From: a bacterium
GTDB lineage: Bacteria > Patescibacteriota > Doudnabacteria > UBA920 > VMFF01
Assembly (NCBI GenBank): GCA_021811585.1
Contig: JAJZOG010000015.1
Coordinates: 1-36,028 of the forward strand
Length of the DNA: 36,028 nucleotides
Reading direction: 5' to 3'
The translations under genes were made by a program, and so were the position numbers. The notes under the pieces are model-generated. The model ran no database searches and had not been told where the DNA came from. It saw nothing but the letters and a program-made list of their open reading frames with translations. Position 1 is the stretch's first letter; each line of letters begins with the position of its first letter. Below, piece by piece: positions 1 through 7,997 of this stretch.

Positions 1-981
1 AGCAAAGGCATTCTTACCGTGGCAGTGGTTACCAAGCCGTTTACTTTTGAAGGCATGAAAAGAAAAGACGTTGCCGAAGAGGGCTACGCTAATTTGAAAG
101 ATAAAGTCGATGCCATTATCAGCATTTCCAATGACAGAATCCTGCAGATAATTGATAAGAAAACTTCTCTGATTGATGCTTTTAAAACCGTTGACGAGGT
201 CTTGCGGCACGGCATACAGGGCATTTCCGATTTGATTACCACCCATGGCATTGTGAATGCGGATTTTGCCGATGTGCGCACAATTACCCAAAATGCCGGA
301 ACCGCCTTAATGGGCATTGGCATAGCCGAAGGAGATAATCGCGCGGCAGAAGCCGCCAAAGCGGCAATTAATTCGCCTTTGTTGGAATTGGCAATCGACG
401 GCGCCAAAGGCGTGCTCTTTAATGTCACAGGCGGCAAGGACTTGAGCATGTTTGAAATTGACGAGGCAGCCAAAATAATCACCAAGAGCGTTGATCCGGA
501 AGCCAAGATTAAGTGGGGTTCTGTAATTGATGAAAGTATGGGTGATAAGATAAAGGTTACTGTTATTGCAACAGGTTTTGACGAGATGCAAAGGAAAATG
601 AGCAGCATCCGTTCCGTGGAACTGGAAGAAAATAACGGTTCGTTTTACGGCGGGCATTCGTTTGGGCGCGATGTGCATGGCGAGGCGCGCACCGAAGCGC
701 GCACTGACATGCGCAATGACATGCGGGATTTTAATAAGCGCATGGATGATATAAAGCGCGAAGAAAAATTCGAACAGCCGGCAGCGGCAACGCCAAAGCC
801 CGCGATGCCGGCGCACCAGCCGAAGCAATCAAACTCTGTTTTGCCTGACATGAAAAAGCCAAGAAAGCCGCTTTTCTCCGCGTTCGCGGATGATAACGGC
901 GGTTCGGACGATTCTTCGTCCGCGGTTCCTGAAAACGACGAATTGGATATCCCCGCTTTTATCCGCAAAAAAATGAAATAA
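1..981 (+). CDS. ftsZ: Cell division protein FtsZ, C-terminal part (5' end outside window)
   Basis: Tubulin-like GTPase that forms the cytokinetic ring. The reading frame is open to the first base of the window and the codons before the ORF-track start continue the FtsZ match (LTVAVVTKPF), so the GTG at 19 is not the true start and the N-terminal GTP-binding half lies upstream. Visible are the T7 synergy loop (NADFADV), which completes the GTPase site of the next subunit, the following TITQNAGTALMGIG segment, a charged and proline-rich linker (Arg/Asp repeats, then a Pro/Ala stretch), and an intact C-terminal peptide (ELDIPAFIRKKMK), the usual docking site for FtsA-type membrane anchors. Nothing looks degraded. 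The family assignment is firm. Confidence 0.96.
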   Translation, partial: SKGILTVAVVTKPFTFEGMKRKDVAEEGYANLKDKVDAIISISNDRILQIIDKKTSLIDAFKTVDEVLRHGIQGISDLITTHGIVNADFADVRTITQNAGTALMGIGIAEGDNRAAEAAKAAINSPLLELAIDGAKGVLFNVTGGKDLSMFEIDEAAKIITKSVDPEAKIKWGSVIDESMGDKIKVTVIATGFDEMQRKMSSIRSVELEENNGSFYGGHSFGRDVHGEARTEARTDMRNDMRDFNKRMDDIKREEKFEQPAAATPKPAMPAHQPKQSNSVLPDMKKPRKPLFSAFADDNGGSDDSSSAVPENDELDIPAFIRKKMK

Positions 982-1003
982 TTATTAATTAATTTTTAAT
1001 TGA

Positions 1004-1357
1004 ATGGAAAATCAACAAATGGAAAACCAGCAAGCAAGCGAGCGCTCGGAAAGCAAAGGAGCGTTCCCGACATTTAAGAAATGGGATTGGGATTGGATCT
1101 CGGCGATTTTATCATTGGTGGTGGTTCTTTTGCCAGGCATCCTGGTTCGCATTCTTGCATTTAATCCGAGTTTTGATACCTCCGCGCCTTCGTATCAGTT
1201 TGTGGCATCGTCCGGATTTAACAGCGCTGTCATATTGATTGCTTTCATTTTGGCATTAGTTGCGCTTTATAAAGCAAGGCATTCCGGCGTGCGCACCTTG
1301 GCATTGCTTACGCTCATAGTTTGCATTATAAGATTTTTGGTCCCAACATTGGGATAG
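1004..1357 (+). CDS. Small multi-pass membrane protein of unknown function
   Basis: 117 aa, not recognised. The N-terminus is polar and repetitive (MENQQMENQQAS), then a Trp/Asp-rich turn (KKWDWDWIS) leads into three hydrophobic segments at roughly residues 29-50, 67-87 and 95-114. The duplicated MENQQ offers two possible ATG starts (1004 and 1019), neither with a good Shine-Dalgarno. It begins 22 bp after ftsZ and could be co-transcribed with it. A hairpin with a T-run follows at 1424. It is probably a real gene because the hydrophobic pattern is orderly and there is no better ORF on either strand. No function is proposed. Confidence 0.7.
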   Translation: MENQQMENQQASERSESKGAFPTFKKWDWDWISAILSLVVVLLPGILVRILAFNPSFDTSAPSYQFVASSGFNSAVILIAFILALVALYKARHSGVRTLALLTLIVCIIRFLVPTLG

Positions 1358-1423
1358 CATTGGGAATCGAGTAGGCCTGATCTCGGAAAAGAAATTAGAT
1401 CTCGAAAAAATTTGGAACACATC

Positions 1424-1465
1424 GGCGGCAAGGAATAAATTCTTTGCCGCCATTTTATTTTTCTA
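1424..1465 (+). terminator. Rho-independent terminator after the ftsZ-linked membrane gene
   Basis: The arms GGCGGCAA (1424-1431) and TTGCCGCC (1444-1451) pair perfectly over 8 bp and are followed by a T-rich stretch (ATTTTATTTTT). It sits about 70 bp past the stop of the 117-aa gene. Confidence 0.75.
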
Positions 1466-1496
1466 TCAGGTTGCACTTTAGATTAGAATTTGCGCC
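1464..1496 (+). repeat. Single dispersed copy of a 33-bp repeat, just upstream of a promoter
   Basis: The core (GCACTTTAGATTAGAATTTG) is nearly identical to the unit tandemly repeated three times at 21515-21613. Both loci end a few bases before a -35 box (1498 here, 21622 there). The core has GCAC...GCGC ends, so it is weakly palindromic. It could be an activator or repressor site; this is inference from position and conservation. Confidence 0.6.
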
Positions 1497-1497
1497 A

Positions 1498-1526
1498 TTT
1501 ACAAAAAAGAAAATTTCTGCTATAAT
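1498..1526 (+). promoter_or_regulatory. Sigma70-type promoter for the 133-aa gene
   Basis: TTTACA (1498-1503), a 17-bp spacer and a consensus TATAAT (1521-1526). The predicted start is near 1533, leaving an A-rich leader of about 100 nt before the ATG at 1635. Confidence 0.75.
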
Positions 1527-1634
1527 TTAAATGCATTCGAAACCGAAGGTCGATTCGAAACGCAGGCGCCTTTTGTTTGCACCAGATCTGGCAAGAAAAA
1601 GGCAAGAAACAAAAACAAAACAAAATTTAATAAC

Positions 1635-2036
1635 ATGACTAAAGAACATTATATAGTTCTTCCTTTACTGTCTTTTGTTGTCCTGAATATGGGATTCCTT
1701 TTTGTGGTTTCATATTCCGGGGCAACTTTTAACGGAGCGGCGAAACCGATCCCAACCCCTTTTGCTTTACAAAATATTTCCGAACCGCTTGCACAAGACA
1801 CTGCTGTAATCGGGCAAAATTTCGTCTGGAGCGTGCAAACGGCGTTTGAGGCGGTTAAGGTTCCGGCTTTGGCTTATTTGGGAATTCCTTCAAATTCGGC
1901 AAGCGCAGCCATGGCTGCCAATACCTCGGATGGGCAGGCGAATGTTCACGCGTTTTTCGTGAATCCTGAAGTGCTTGGTGCGGTTTATGCCAACCCGGCT
2001 TATGTAAATTCAACTATTTCCCCGTCCTCGCAATAG
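1635..2036 (+). CDS. Small membrane-anchored or exported protein of unknown function
   Basis: 133 aa, not recognised. Residues 7-27 (LPLLSFVVLNMGFLFVVSYSG) form one hydrophobic helix after a short polar start, like a signal anchor. The remainder is a low-charge segment rich in Ala, Asn, Pro and Ser, as expected outside the membrane, with no cysteines and no recognisable motif. It has its own strong promoter at 1498-1526 and a terminator at 2083, so it is a single-gene unit. The promoter is abutted by the 33-bp repeat also found upstream of the small membrane gene at 21810. The two proteins share only size class and an N-terminal helix, but may answer to the same regulator. Confidence 0.7.
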   Translation: MTKEHYIVLPLLSFVVLNMGFLFVVSYSGATFNGAAKPIPTPFALQNISEPLAQDTAVIGQNFVWSVQTAFEAVKVPALAYLGIPSNSASAAMAANTSDGQANVHAFFVNPEVLGAVYANPAYVNSTISPSSQ

Positions 2037-2082
2037 CAAGGCAGGGTTTAGAGCTCTTTTAAAGAAAAATAAAACAAAAATG

Positions 2083-2115
2083 ATCCCGGGACAAGCTCTC
2101 GGGATTTAATTTTTA
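2083..2115 (+). terminator. Rho-independent terminator
   Basis: Arms ATCCCGGG (2083-2090) and CTCGGGAT (2098-2105) form 8 pairs with one G-T, loop ACAAGCT, followed by TTAATTTTTA. It closes the 133-aa gene and separates it from nrdR. Confidence 0.65.
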
Positions 2116-2223
2116 CGTGTTTTTGCGGCTCTCTGCGGGTGCGAAGCAGCGCTTGTGGATAAGAGCCATATTTTGGCACCCGGTTTTCAAAAAAATGGCA
2201 TTATATAGCCGTTTCTTGGAAAT

Positions 2224-2252
2224 TTGCATGACACTATATGTAGTGCTAATAT
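2224..2252 (+). promoter_or_regulatory. nrdR promoter
   Basis: TTGCAT (2224-2229), a 17-bp spacer and TAATAT (2247-2252). The spacer is almost exactly the first NrdR box, so repressor and polymerase would exclude one another. The 2037-2338 gap has no gene; it holds the terminator at 2083, this promoter and the two boxes. Confidence 0.7.
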
Positions 2253-2278
2253 GTTTTTAGACACACCACATATAGTGT
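2231..2278. promoter_or_regulatory. Pair of NrdR boxes (2231-2246 and 2263-2278)
   Basis: Two 16-bp near-palindromes, ACACTATATGTAGTGC and ACACCACATATAGTGT, close to the known NrdR consensus (ACACWATATATWGTGT). Their starts are 32 bp apart, about three helical turns, the usual geometry for cooperative NrdR binding. The first lies between -35 and -10, the second just downstream of the expected transcription start. Confidence 0.85.
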
Positions 2279-2338
2279 CTTATAGAAACAAAAACAAAAG
2301 TAAAAATCTGCCTTATTTCGCGGAAAACATATAAATTT

Positions 2339-2785
2339 ATGCATTGTTTAAATTGCGCCAATGAAGATACAAAAGTGATTGATTCCCGCGTTGCGGGCGA
2401 TGGCGTTGCTATTCGCCGCAGAAGAGAGTGCCCTTCCTGCGGTTTTCGTTTTTCCACTTACGAAGAAATGGAAATTTTAGATCTCTCGGTATTAAAAAGG
2501 GACGGTTCCAAAGAAACTTATTCGCGTGAAAAGCTGGATCGCGGCATCAGGCGCGCTTTCGAGAAAAGGCCCATTAGCGACGAGGATTTCAAAAAGCTTA
2601 TTTCGCAAATAGAGCAGGAGATTCAAAGAAAGGCAGCTTCCAATGAAATTGAAAGCTCGGCCATCGGCGATATTGTTATGAAAAAGATAAAAAAATTCGA
2701 TAAGGTTGCTTATGTCCGTTTTGCCTCGGTTTACAAGCAGTTTGAAGATATAGAAGAATTCAAGGCAGAATTGCAAAGATTATAA
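2339..2785 (+). CDS. nrdR: Transcriptional repressor NrdR
   Basis: 148 aa, the normal length for the family. NrdR represses ribonucleotide reductase genes when its ATP-cone domain senses dATP/ATP. An N-terminal zinc ribbon has its four cysteines at C3, C6, C31 and C34 (MHCLNC...CPSC), with the family's basic run RRRREC and FSTYE after it. The ATP-cone follows from about residue 48 (LSVLKRDGSKETYSREKL) to 138. Two NrdR boxes overlie its own promoter, so it is very probably autoregulated and, if read through, controls nrdJ 130 bp downstream. The ATG at 2339 begins directly with the conserved MHC. Assignment is certain on sequence. Confidence 0.97.
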   Translation: MHCLNCANEDTKVIDSRVAGDGVAIRRRRECPSCGFRFSTYEEMEILDLSVLKRDGSKETYSREKLDRGIRRAFEKRPISDEDFKKLISQIEQEIQRKAASNEIESSAIGDIVMKKIKKFDKVAYVRFASVYKQFEDIEEFKAELQRL

Positions 2786-2796
2786 AACAACCGCCA

Positions 2797-2908
2797 CATA
2801 TTAACTAACTACCAACTACCAACTATTGCCTACCGTCTACCACTTGCCAACCACTACCTACTACCTACCAACTACTATCTACCAACTACCAACTACTAAC
2901 CATTAAGC
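2797..2908. repeat. Degenerate heptamer tract (ACTACCA / ACCAACT)
   Basis: About 110 bp between nrdR and nrdJ made almost only of variants of a 7-bp unit on the plus strand (CTACCAACTACCAACTA and similar). The same motif in the opposite strand sense occupies 17305-17388 after mutM. Neither tract is coding. It may be transcribed as the nrdR-nrdJ spacer, since no promoter is evident inside it. Confidence 0.8.
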
Positions 2909-2917
2909 AAAACAAAA

Positions 2918-5605
2918 ATGTCCGCAGAAAATCTGCAAGCAAGAAAACGGAATGCCCTATCCGAATTAGGGGAAAAAATATTTTTAGACCGCTACGCGGT
3001 TAAAGATGTTAAAAAAGAGACGCTGAAAATCGGCGATGTTGCCATTATTAACGTTAATTTAAAAACAGGCCAGCGGGAAATAGGCACGGTTGAAAGCATA
3101 AATGCGGAGACAAACGAAGTTTCCGTGCGCTTGCGCGACGGGCGTTTGGAGTTGCGGGCCATGGAGCACGTAGACAAGCCGCTGGAAACAGTTCCCGAAC
3201 AAATGTTCGAGCGCATTGCAAAACATATCGCCAGCGTTGAACCCACGCCTGAGAAGAAAACAGAATGGGAAAACAATTTCCGCAATTTGATGGATGATTG
3301 GAAATACGTTCCCGCCGGAAGAATTTTTACAGGAGCAGGCACAGGACAAAATCTGACTTTTTATAACTGTTATGTGCTTCCTTGCCCGGATGATTCCCGC
3401 GGCGGCATTTTTGAGCGGCTTCAGCAGATGGCGGAAATTATGTCCCGCGGCGGAGGCGCCGGCCTGAACCTTTCAACATTGCGCCCGCGCTACGCCTATG
3501 TTAAGGGCGTCAACGGAAGATCTTCCGGCGCGGTTTCCTGGGGCTCTGTTTACAGCTTTGTCACGGGATTAATTGAGCAGGGCGGTTCAAGGCGCGGAGC
3601 GCTTATGCTGATACTCAATGTCTGGCACCCCGATGTTTTGGAATTTATCAATTCCAAGCGCGAGGCGGGCAAAATAACGAACGCAAACATTTCCATAGGC
3701 ATTACCGATGATTTTATGGATGCGGTAAAAAACGACAGCAATTGGGATTTGGTTTTTCCGGACACTTCCGATCCCCTTTATAAAGAACATTGGCAATCCT
3801 TCCAGGGCGATATTAAAAAATGGAGAGAAGCCGGCGGCAAGGTTTTGAAGTATAAAACCATGAAGGCGCGGGATATTTGGACGCAAATAGTGGAATCGGC
3901 CTGGGCCTCTGCAGAACCGGGAATGTATTTCGTGGATCGCGCCAATTACATGTCCAACTCTTATTATTACGCTCCGCTGCCGTGCACGAATCCATGCGGG
4001 GAACAGCCGCTTGCCCCATGGGCGGTCTGCAACCTCGGACATGTTAATCTTGCCAAACATCTGAACCAGGGCGGCAATGATGTGGATTGGAATCTTTTGC
4101 GCCAAACGGTTCAGCAGGCGGTGCGCTTCCAGGACAATGTCATAGATGCCACTCCGTATTTTTTCGAAGAAAACAAAAAACAGCAAATGTCCGAGCGCCG
4201 CGTGGGCATGGGCACCATCGGCCTTGCGGAAATGCTTATTAAGCTCGGCATAAAATACGGAAGCGCGGAATCGGAAAAATTTATCGGCAAGCTCTACCAA
4301 TTCATAGCGGTTACCGCTTATGAAACTTCCGTTGCTTTGGCGCGGGAGAAAGGCGCGTTTCCGATGTTTGATGCGGAAAAGTTTTTGGAAAGCGGATTCA
4401 TGAAGCAAATGCCGGAATATATCCGCAGCCAGGTGCGCCAATACGGCATCCGCAATGTCACCATCCTGACGCAGGCGCCGACAGGAACAGTGGGCACGAT
4501 GGTAGGCACGAGCACGGGCATTGAACCGTTTTATTCTTGGACATATTTCAGAAAAGCGCGCCTTGGCGTTCATGAGGAAAAAATTCAAATTGCCAAGGAT
4601 TGGCTGGATGCGCATCCTGGCGAAGGCCTTCCGGATTATTTCGTGAATGCCATGCAATTGACTCCCGAAGAGCACGTTCGCGTTCAGGCCGCTGTCCAAA
4701 AATGGACAGATGCCGCAATTTCCAAAACTTGCAACGCCCCTTCGGCTTATACAATCGACCAGACAAAAAAGCTTTACGAGCTTATGTACGACCTCGGCTG
4801 CAAAGGTGGCACAATTTACCGGGACGGTTCGCGCGACGAGCAAATTCTTGCCACTGACGGCGACAAGCTCGGCAAAGATGCTGCCGATCAATTAAAGAAA
4901 ATGGGCAAGCTGGAAACATCCCCGGCTGTTGTTAAGGCCGAAGAGAAATCCGTGATGCAGGTGGATGCCAACAATCCGAACAAGATTATTGTTAAACAAC
5001 TGATGCAAAACGGGACGCGCTATGAAATTATTCCCCGCGAGCGGCCGGATGAAATGCGCGGCACGACTTATAAAGTAAAAACCCCGTACGGCAACCTTTT
5101 CATCACCATAAACGAAGACGAGCACGGGCCTTTTGAGGTTTTCGCCACATTGGGAAAATCCGGCGGATTTTTCGCGGCGCTCACCGAAGCCCTGACGCGC
5201 CTGGTTTCCCTTTCCCTGCGTTCCGGGGTCTCTGTTGAAGCAATCATAAAGCAGCTGAAGGGAATCCGCAGCAGTGAGGTTTCATTTGCCGACGGCGAAA
5301 TTATCTATTCGCTGCCTGATGCCATTGGCAAGGTTTTGGAAAAACATATTAACCGCAGCCAGCAAAAGCTGCAGCTGAATTTTAATGCCGGCAAGGCCCC
5401 GCGGGAAGATATTATTGAGCATGCGGTAGAGACGGTTACAGAGCGCACCAATCAAACCGAAGCCACGGGAACGTATTCGCTCCGGCAAAAAGTTTCTTTG
5501 GCTGATTACGGCCACGCGCCTGTCTGCCCGGATTGTTCGGCAATGCTGAAGTTTGAAGAGGGATGCCTGAAGTGCACTACCTGCGGATATTCAAAATGCG
5601 GCTAA
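2918..5605 (+). CDS. nrdJ: Adenosylcobalamin-dependent (class II) ribonucleotide reductase
   Basis: 895 aa. It reduces ribonucleotides to deoxyribonucleotides using adenosylcobalamin to generate the thiyl radical, without oxygen or a small subunit. The active-site set is present: NCYVLP (Cys151, first of the redox pair), TNPCGEQ (Asn358, thiyl Cys360, Glu362), and AVCNLGHVNL (Cys371, second redox Cys). The barrel motif QAPTGTVGTMVG is near residue 485. The C-terminus has four cysteines as two CxxC pairs (CPDC...CTTC) plus a final Cys, the tail that re-reduces the active site. Residues about 35-88 form a beta-rich insert (IGDVAIINV...) before the usual start of the barrel. It is followed after 15 bp by a corrinoid adenosyltransferase, which fits the B12 dependence. 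The start ATG follows an A-rich leader rather than a Shine-Dalgarno. Confidence 0.96.
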   Translation: MSAENLQARKRNALSELGEKIFLDRYAVKDVKKETLKIGDVAIINVNLKTGQREIGTVESINAETNEVSVRLRDGRLELRAMEHVDKPLETVPEQMFERIAKHIASVEPTPEKKTEWENNFRNLMDDWKYVPAGRIFTGAGTGQNLTFYNCYVLPCPDDSRGGIFERLQQMAEIMSRGGGAGLNLSTLRPRYAYVKGVNGRSSGAVSWGSVYSFVTGLIEQGGSRRGALMLILNVWHPDVLEFINSKREAGKITNANISIGITDDFMDAVKNDSNWDLVFPDTSDPLYKEHWQSFQGDIKKWREAGGKVLKYKTMKARDIWTQIVESAWASAEPGMYFVDRANYMSNSYYYAPLPCTNPCGEQPLAPWAVCNLGHVNLAKHLNQGGNDVDWNLLRQTVQQAVRFQDNVIDATPYFFEENKKQQMSERRVGMGTIGLAEMLIKLGIKYGSAESEKFIGKLYQFIAVTAYETSVALAREKGAFPMFDAEKFLESGFMKQMPEYIRSQVRQYGIRNVTILTQAPTGTVGTMVGTSTGIEPFYSWTYFRKARLGVHEEKIQIAKDWLDAHPGEGLPDYFVNAMQLTPEEHVRVQAAVQKWTDAAISKTCNAPSAYTIDQTKKLYELMYDLGCKGGTIYRDGSRDEQILATDGDKLGKDAADQLKKMGKLETSPAVVKAEEKSVMQVDANNPNKIIVKQLMQNGTRYEIIPRERPDEMRGTTYKVKTPYGNLFITINEDEHGPFEVFATLGKSGGFFAALTEALTRLVSLSLRSGVSVEAIIKQLKGIRSSEVSFADGEIIYSLPDAIGKVLEKHINRSQQKLQLNFNAGKAPREDIIEHAVETVTERTNQTEATGTYSLRQKVSLADYGHAPVCPDCSAMLKFEEGCLKCTTCGYSKCG

Positions 5606-5620
5606 ACGCCGGGTTTAAAA

Positions 5621-6316
5621 ATGCCGGGAGGCAAAATGCCAGGTTCAGAAATCCTCAAACGCAATAATTTAAAAACTTCCGGTTTCCACGCCCCTGCTCA
5701 GCGCAAGGGGCTTAATATTTATTATTATGGCAAAGGCAAAGGCAAAACCTCGGCTGCCATGGGCTTGGCAGCCCGCGCTGCCGGCGCGGGCATGAATGTC
5801 CTTATTTTGCAGTTTGTGAAAGCGCGAAGGCCGAAAAAAGGAAAACAGCGCCGCAGCGGCGAATGGCCGATTTCTTCCGAAATTGTTTTTTTTGAAAATA
5901 TTGCGGCGAAAAAAAATTTGGGCACAACCCAAAGCGGCAGAAAAATTAAAATCGGGCGCATAAAAACTTTGCAAACAGGCCGCGGGTTTGTGGGCATACT
6001 CGGGGATCGGAAGAAAAAGGCGGTGCATGTTAAGGCGGCAAAGGACGGCCTTGCGCTCGCGCGCAAATTTGCGGCTTCCGGGAGATATGGCCTGATAATT
6101 TTGGATGAGCTTGTTTCCGCCCTGGAGCTCGGGCTTCTTTCGCAGGCGGAAATTATAAATTTAACCAAGGTCAAGCCGGCGCATTTGCACCTGGCCTATA
6201 CGGGGCACGATCTTTTTAAGGGCATCCTTGCTGTTTCGGATTTGGTTTCGGAAATGAATATGATTAAGCACCCTTATTATAAAGGGATACTCGCTCAAAA
6301 GGGGATTGATTTTTAA
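5621..6316 (+). CDS. cobO: Cob(I)alamin adenosyltransferase, CobA/BtuR type
   Basis: 231 aa. It transfers the adenosyl group from ATP to reduced corrinoid, making adenosylcobalamin. The P-loop is GKGKGKTSAAMG (from residue 37), a Walker-B-like strand reads LIILDELVSAL, YTGHDL matches the family's TGR/TGHD motif, and the end VSEMNMIKHPYYKGILAQKG is the typical BtuR C-terminus. An insert of basic residues (KARRPKKGKQRR) replaces part of the usual corrinoid loop. It starts 15 bp after nrdJ, so NrdJ and the enzyme that makes its cofactor are co-expressed. No other B12 biosynthesis gene is seen, so the corrinoid is probably salvaged. A second ATG at 5636, with GGGAGG just upstream, is an equally good start. 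Confidence 0.92.
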   Translation: MPGGKMPGSEILKRNNLKTSGFHAPAQRKGLNIYYYGKGKGKTSAAMGLAARAAGAGMNVLILQFVKARRPKKGKQRRSGEWPISSEIVFFENIAAKKNLGTTQSGRKIKIGRIKTLQTGRGFVGILGDRKKKAVHVKAAKDGLALARKFAASGRYGLIILDELVSALELGLLSQAEIINLTKVKPAHLHLAYTGHDLFKGILAVSDLVSEMNMIKHPYYKGILAQKGIDF

Positions 6317-6329
6317 TGCGCGGCGGCAT

Positions 6330-6554
6330 ATGAAAATTTTCGTCAAAGCGCATCCGGGATCCAAAAAGAAATCGGTTTTGCGCGTTTCGGAAAATATTTT
6401 GGAGATTTGGCTTGGCGAGCCGGCTATCGAAGGCAGGGCAAACCGCGCCCTGATCCGCATTCTTGCGCATTTTTTTAATGTCAGCCAAAGCGCGGTGCGC
6501 CTGGTGCACGGTGAAAAATCCAAAAGCAAAATGTTTGAAGTTCGGCTTAATTAA
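6330..6554 (+). CDS. DUF167 / YggU-family protein
   Basis: 74 aa from the ATG at 6330; the ORF track starts at a TTG inside the previous gene, but family members begin with the MKIFVKAHPGSKK strand. The hallmark VKAHPGSKKK and the EGRANRALIRILAHFF segment (usually GKAN..L...LA) are present, followed by VRLVHGEKSKSKMFEV, matching the family's G.kSR.K...i end. Members are small alpha/beta proteins of unproven biochemical function. It follows the adenosyltransferase by 13 bp and ends the nrd operon. The family call is secure; the function is not known. Confidence 0.88.
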   Translation: MKIFVKAHPGSKKKSVLRVSENILEIWLGEPAIEGRANRALIRILAHFFNVSQSAVRLVHGEKSKSKMFEVRLN

Positions 6555-6652
6555 AATTAATTTAATTTCACGCGTTCACGCCGCACTTTTGAGCCGCCTT
6601 GGCATCAAATTCCATTTAGGGCGCGATATTAATGGCATCTTTTTCCCAAAAA

Positions 6653-6661
6653 TGGTAAAAT
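6653..6661 (+). promoter_or_regulatory. Extended -10 promoter for hisS
   Basis: TG-G-TAAAAT (6653-6661), an extended -10 with a poor -35. Transcription would start near 6668, only a few bases before the hisS ATG at 6671, so the mRNA would be almost leaderless. The same TGGTAAAAT appears before the cyclophilin gene. Confidence 0.5.
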
Positions 6662-6670
6662 TTAGGTATT

Positions 6671-7984
6671 ATGAAGCCCATAGAGCCAAGGACATTAAAA
6701 GGTTTCCGCGATTATTTGCCGCAGGAGCAGATTGCGCGGAGCCGGATGATGGAAAAGATAAAAAGGGTTTTTGAACTCTACGGTTTCGAGCCCCTCGAAA
6801 CCCCGGCGCTTGAATATGAAGACGTCCTCGCGGGAAAGTACGGAGATGAAGGCGAACAGCTGATGTATCGCTTCAAAGACCACGGCAACCGCGATGTGGC
6901 AATGCGCTACGATCTTACAGTGCCGCTTGCTCGCGTGGCCGCCCAGCATAAAAACGATCTTGCCAGGCCTTTTAAACGGTACCAAATTGCCCCTGTTTGG
7001 CGCGCTGAAAATACCCAAAAAGGGCGGCTTCGCGAATTTTACCAGTGCGACGCCGATATTGCAGGTGCGCCCCTGGGAATTTCCGATGCCGAATGCATTG
7101 CGGTCATAGAGGCGGCGATGAAGGATCTTGGCATAAAAAAATTTGTTATCAAGGTAAATAACCGGAAAATTTTAAATGCCATAATGCTGACCGCGAAAGT
7201 GCCGCCTGAAAAAATCATTCACGGCATACGCGCCATTGATAAAATAGAAAAAAACGGCGCCAAAGCCGTTGCCGAGGAGCTGGAAAAAAAATTGGGCATG
7301 GAAAAGCACGAGGCTGAAGGGCTTATCCGCCTGGCATCGACAAAAGTGCCTGATGTCGGCGCCCTGAAAACATTCATGAGCAAATATATTTTGCGCCAGC
7401 CGCAAGGGAAAGAGGGCTTTGACGAGCTTAACAAAGTTTTTTCGGCGTTAAAAGAATTCGGCGTTTCGCATGCGGAAATAGATTTGTCATTGGCGCGCGG
7501 CCTGGATTATTATACCTCGACTATTTTTGAAACAATCCTTACCGAAAACATGGAATCGCGCAGGTTCGGTTCTGTTGCCGGAGGTGGAAGATACGACCAT
7601 CTGCTCCGCCTTTTCACCGGCCAGGATATTCCGGCCATCGGCGTTTCCATCGGCCTTGACCGTCTTTTTTCGGCAATGCAGGACGCAGGGCTTGCGGAAA
7701 AAAGCGGCACGGTTAAGGTTTTGATTTTGAATATGGATAAAAATCTGGAAACGGATTATCTGAATATTTTATCGCAATTGCGCGCCGCGGGAATTAACAG
7801 CGAATTTTATTATGAGAGCGCGGACATGAAAAAGCAGTTTTCCTACGCCGAAAGCAAGCACATTCCTTATGCCGTCCTTTTCGGTGCAAACGAGAAGAAA
7901 AAAAACGAGATCACGGTGCGGGATCTTAAGACCAGAAAGCAAAAAAGTTTAAAAATGAGAGAGCTGATTCGCGGCTTAATTTAG
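6671..7984 (+). CDS. hisS: Histidyl-tRNA synthetase
   Basis: 437 aa, normal length for a bacterial class II HisRS. It charges tRNA-His. Motif 1 lies near the N-terminus (KGFRDYLPQE, then the dimer helix). Motif 2 is RPFKRYQIAPVWRAENTQKG followed by the histidine-specific REFYQCDADI. The second histidine motif is LARGLDYYTSTIFE, the glycine-rich loop GSVAGGGRYDHL follows, and motif 3 is PAIGVSIGLDRL. The C-terminal anticodon-binding domain spans about residues 340-437. All catalytic arginines expected in these motifs are present. It is probably transcribed alone from the extended -10 just upstream and converges on the acyltransferase gene. Confidence 0.97.
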   Translation: MKPIEPRTLKGFRDYLPQEQIARSRMMEKIKRVFELYGFEPLETPALEYEDVLAGKYGDEGEQLMYRFKDHGNRDVAMRYDLTVPLARVAAQHKNDLARPFKRYQIAPVWRAENTQKGRLREFYQCDADIAGAPLGISDAECIAVIEAAMKDLGIKKFVIKVNNRKILNAIMLTAKVPPEKIIHGIRAIDKIEKNGAKAVAEELEKKLGMEKHEAEGLIRLASTKVPDVGALKTFMSKYILRQPQGKEGFDELNKVFSALKEFGVSHAEIDLSLARGLDYYTSTIFETILTENMESRRFGSVAGGGRYDHLLRLFTGQDIPAIGVSIGLDRLFSAMQDAGLAEKSGTVKVLILNMDKNLETDYLNILSQLRAAGINSEFYYESADMKKQFSYAESKHIPYAVLFGANEKKKNEITVRDLKTRKQKSLKMRELIRGLI

Positions 7985-7997
7985 GATTGCGCTTGAT

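Noticed and set aside
3587-4891. 434-aa ORF antisense to nrdJ
   Set aside because: It lies wholly inside nrdJ, whose frame carries all catalytic motifs; the antisense product shows no recognisable family and is a shadow of codon bias.
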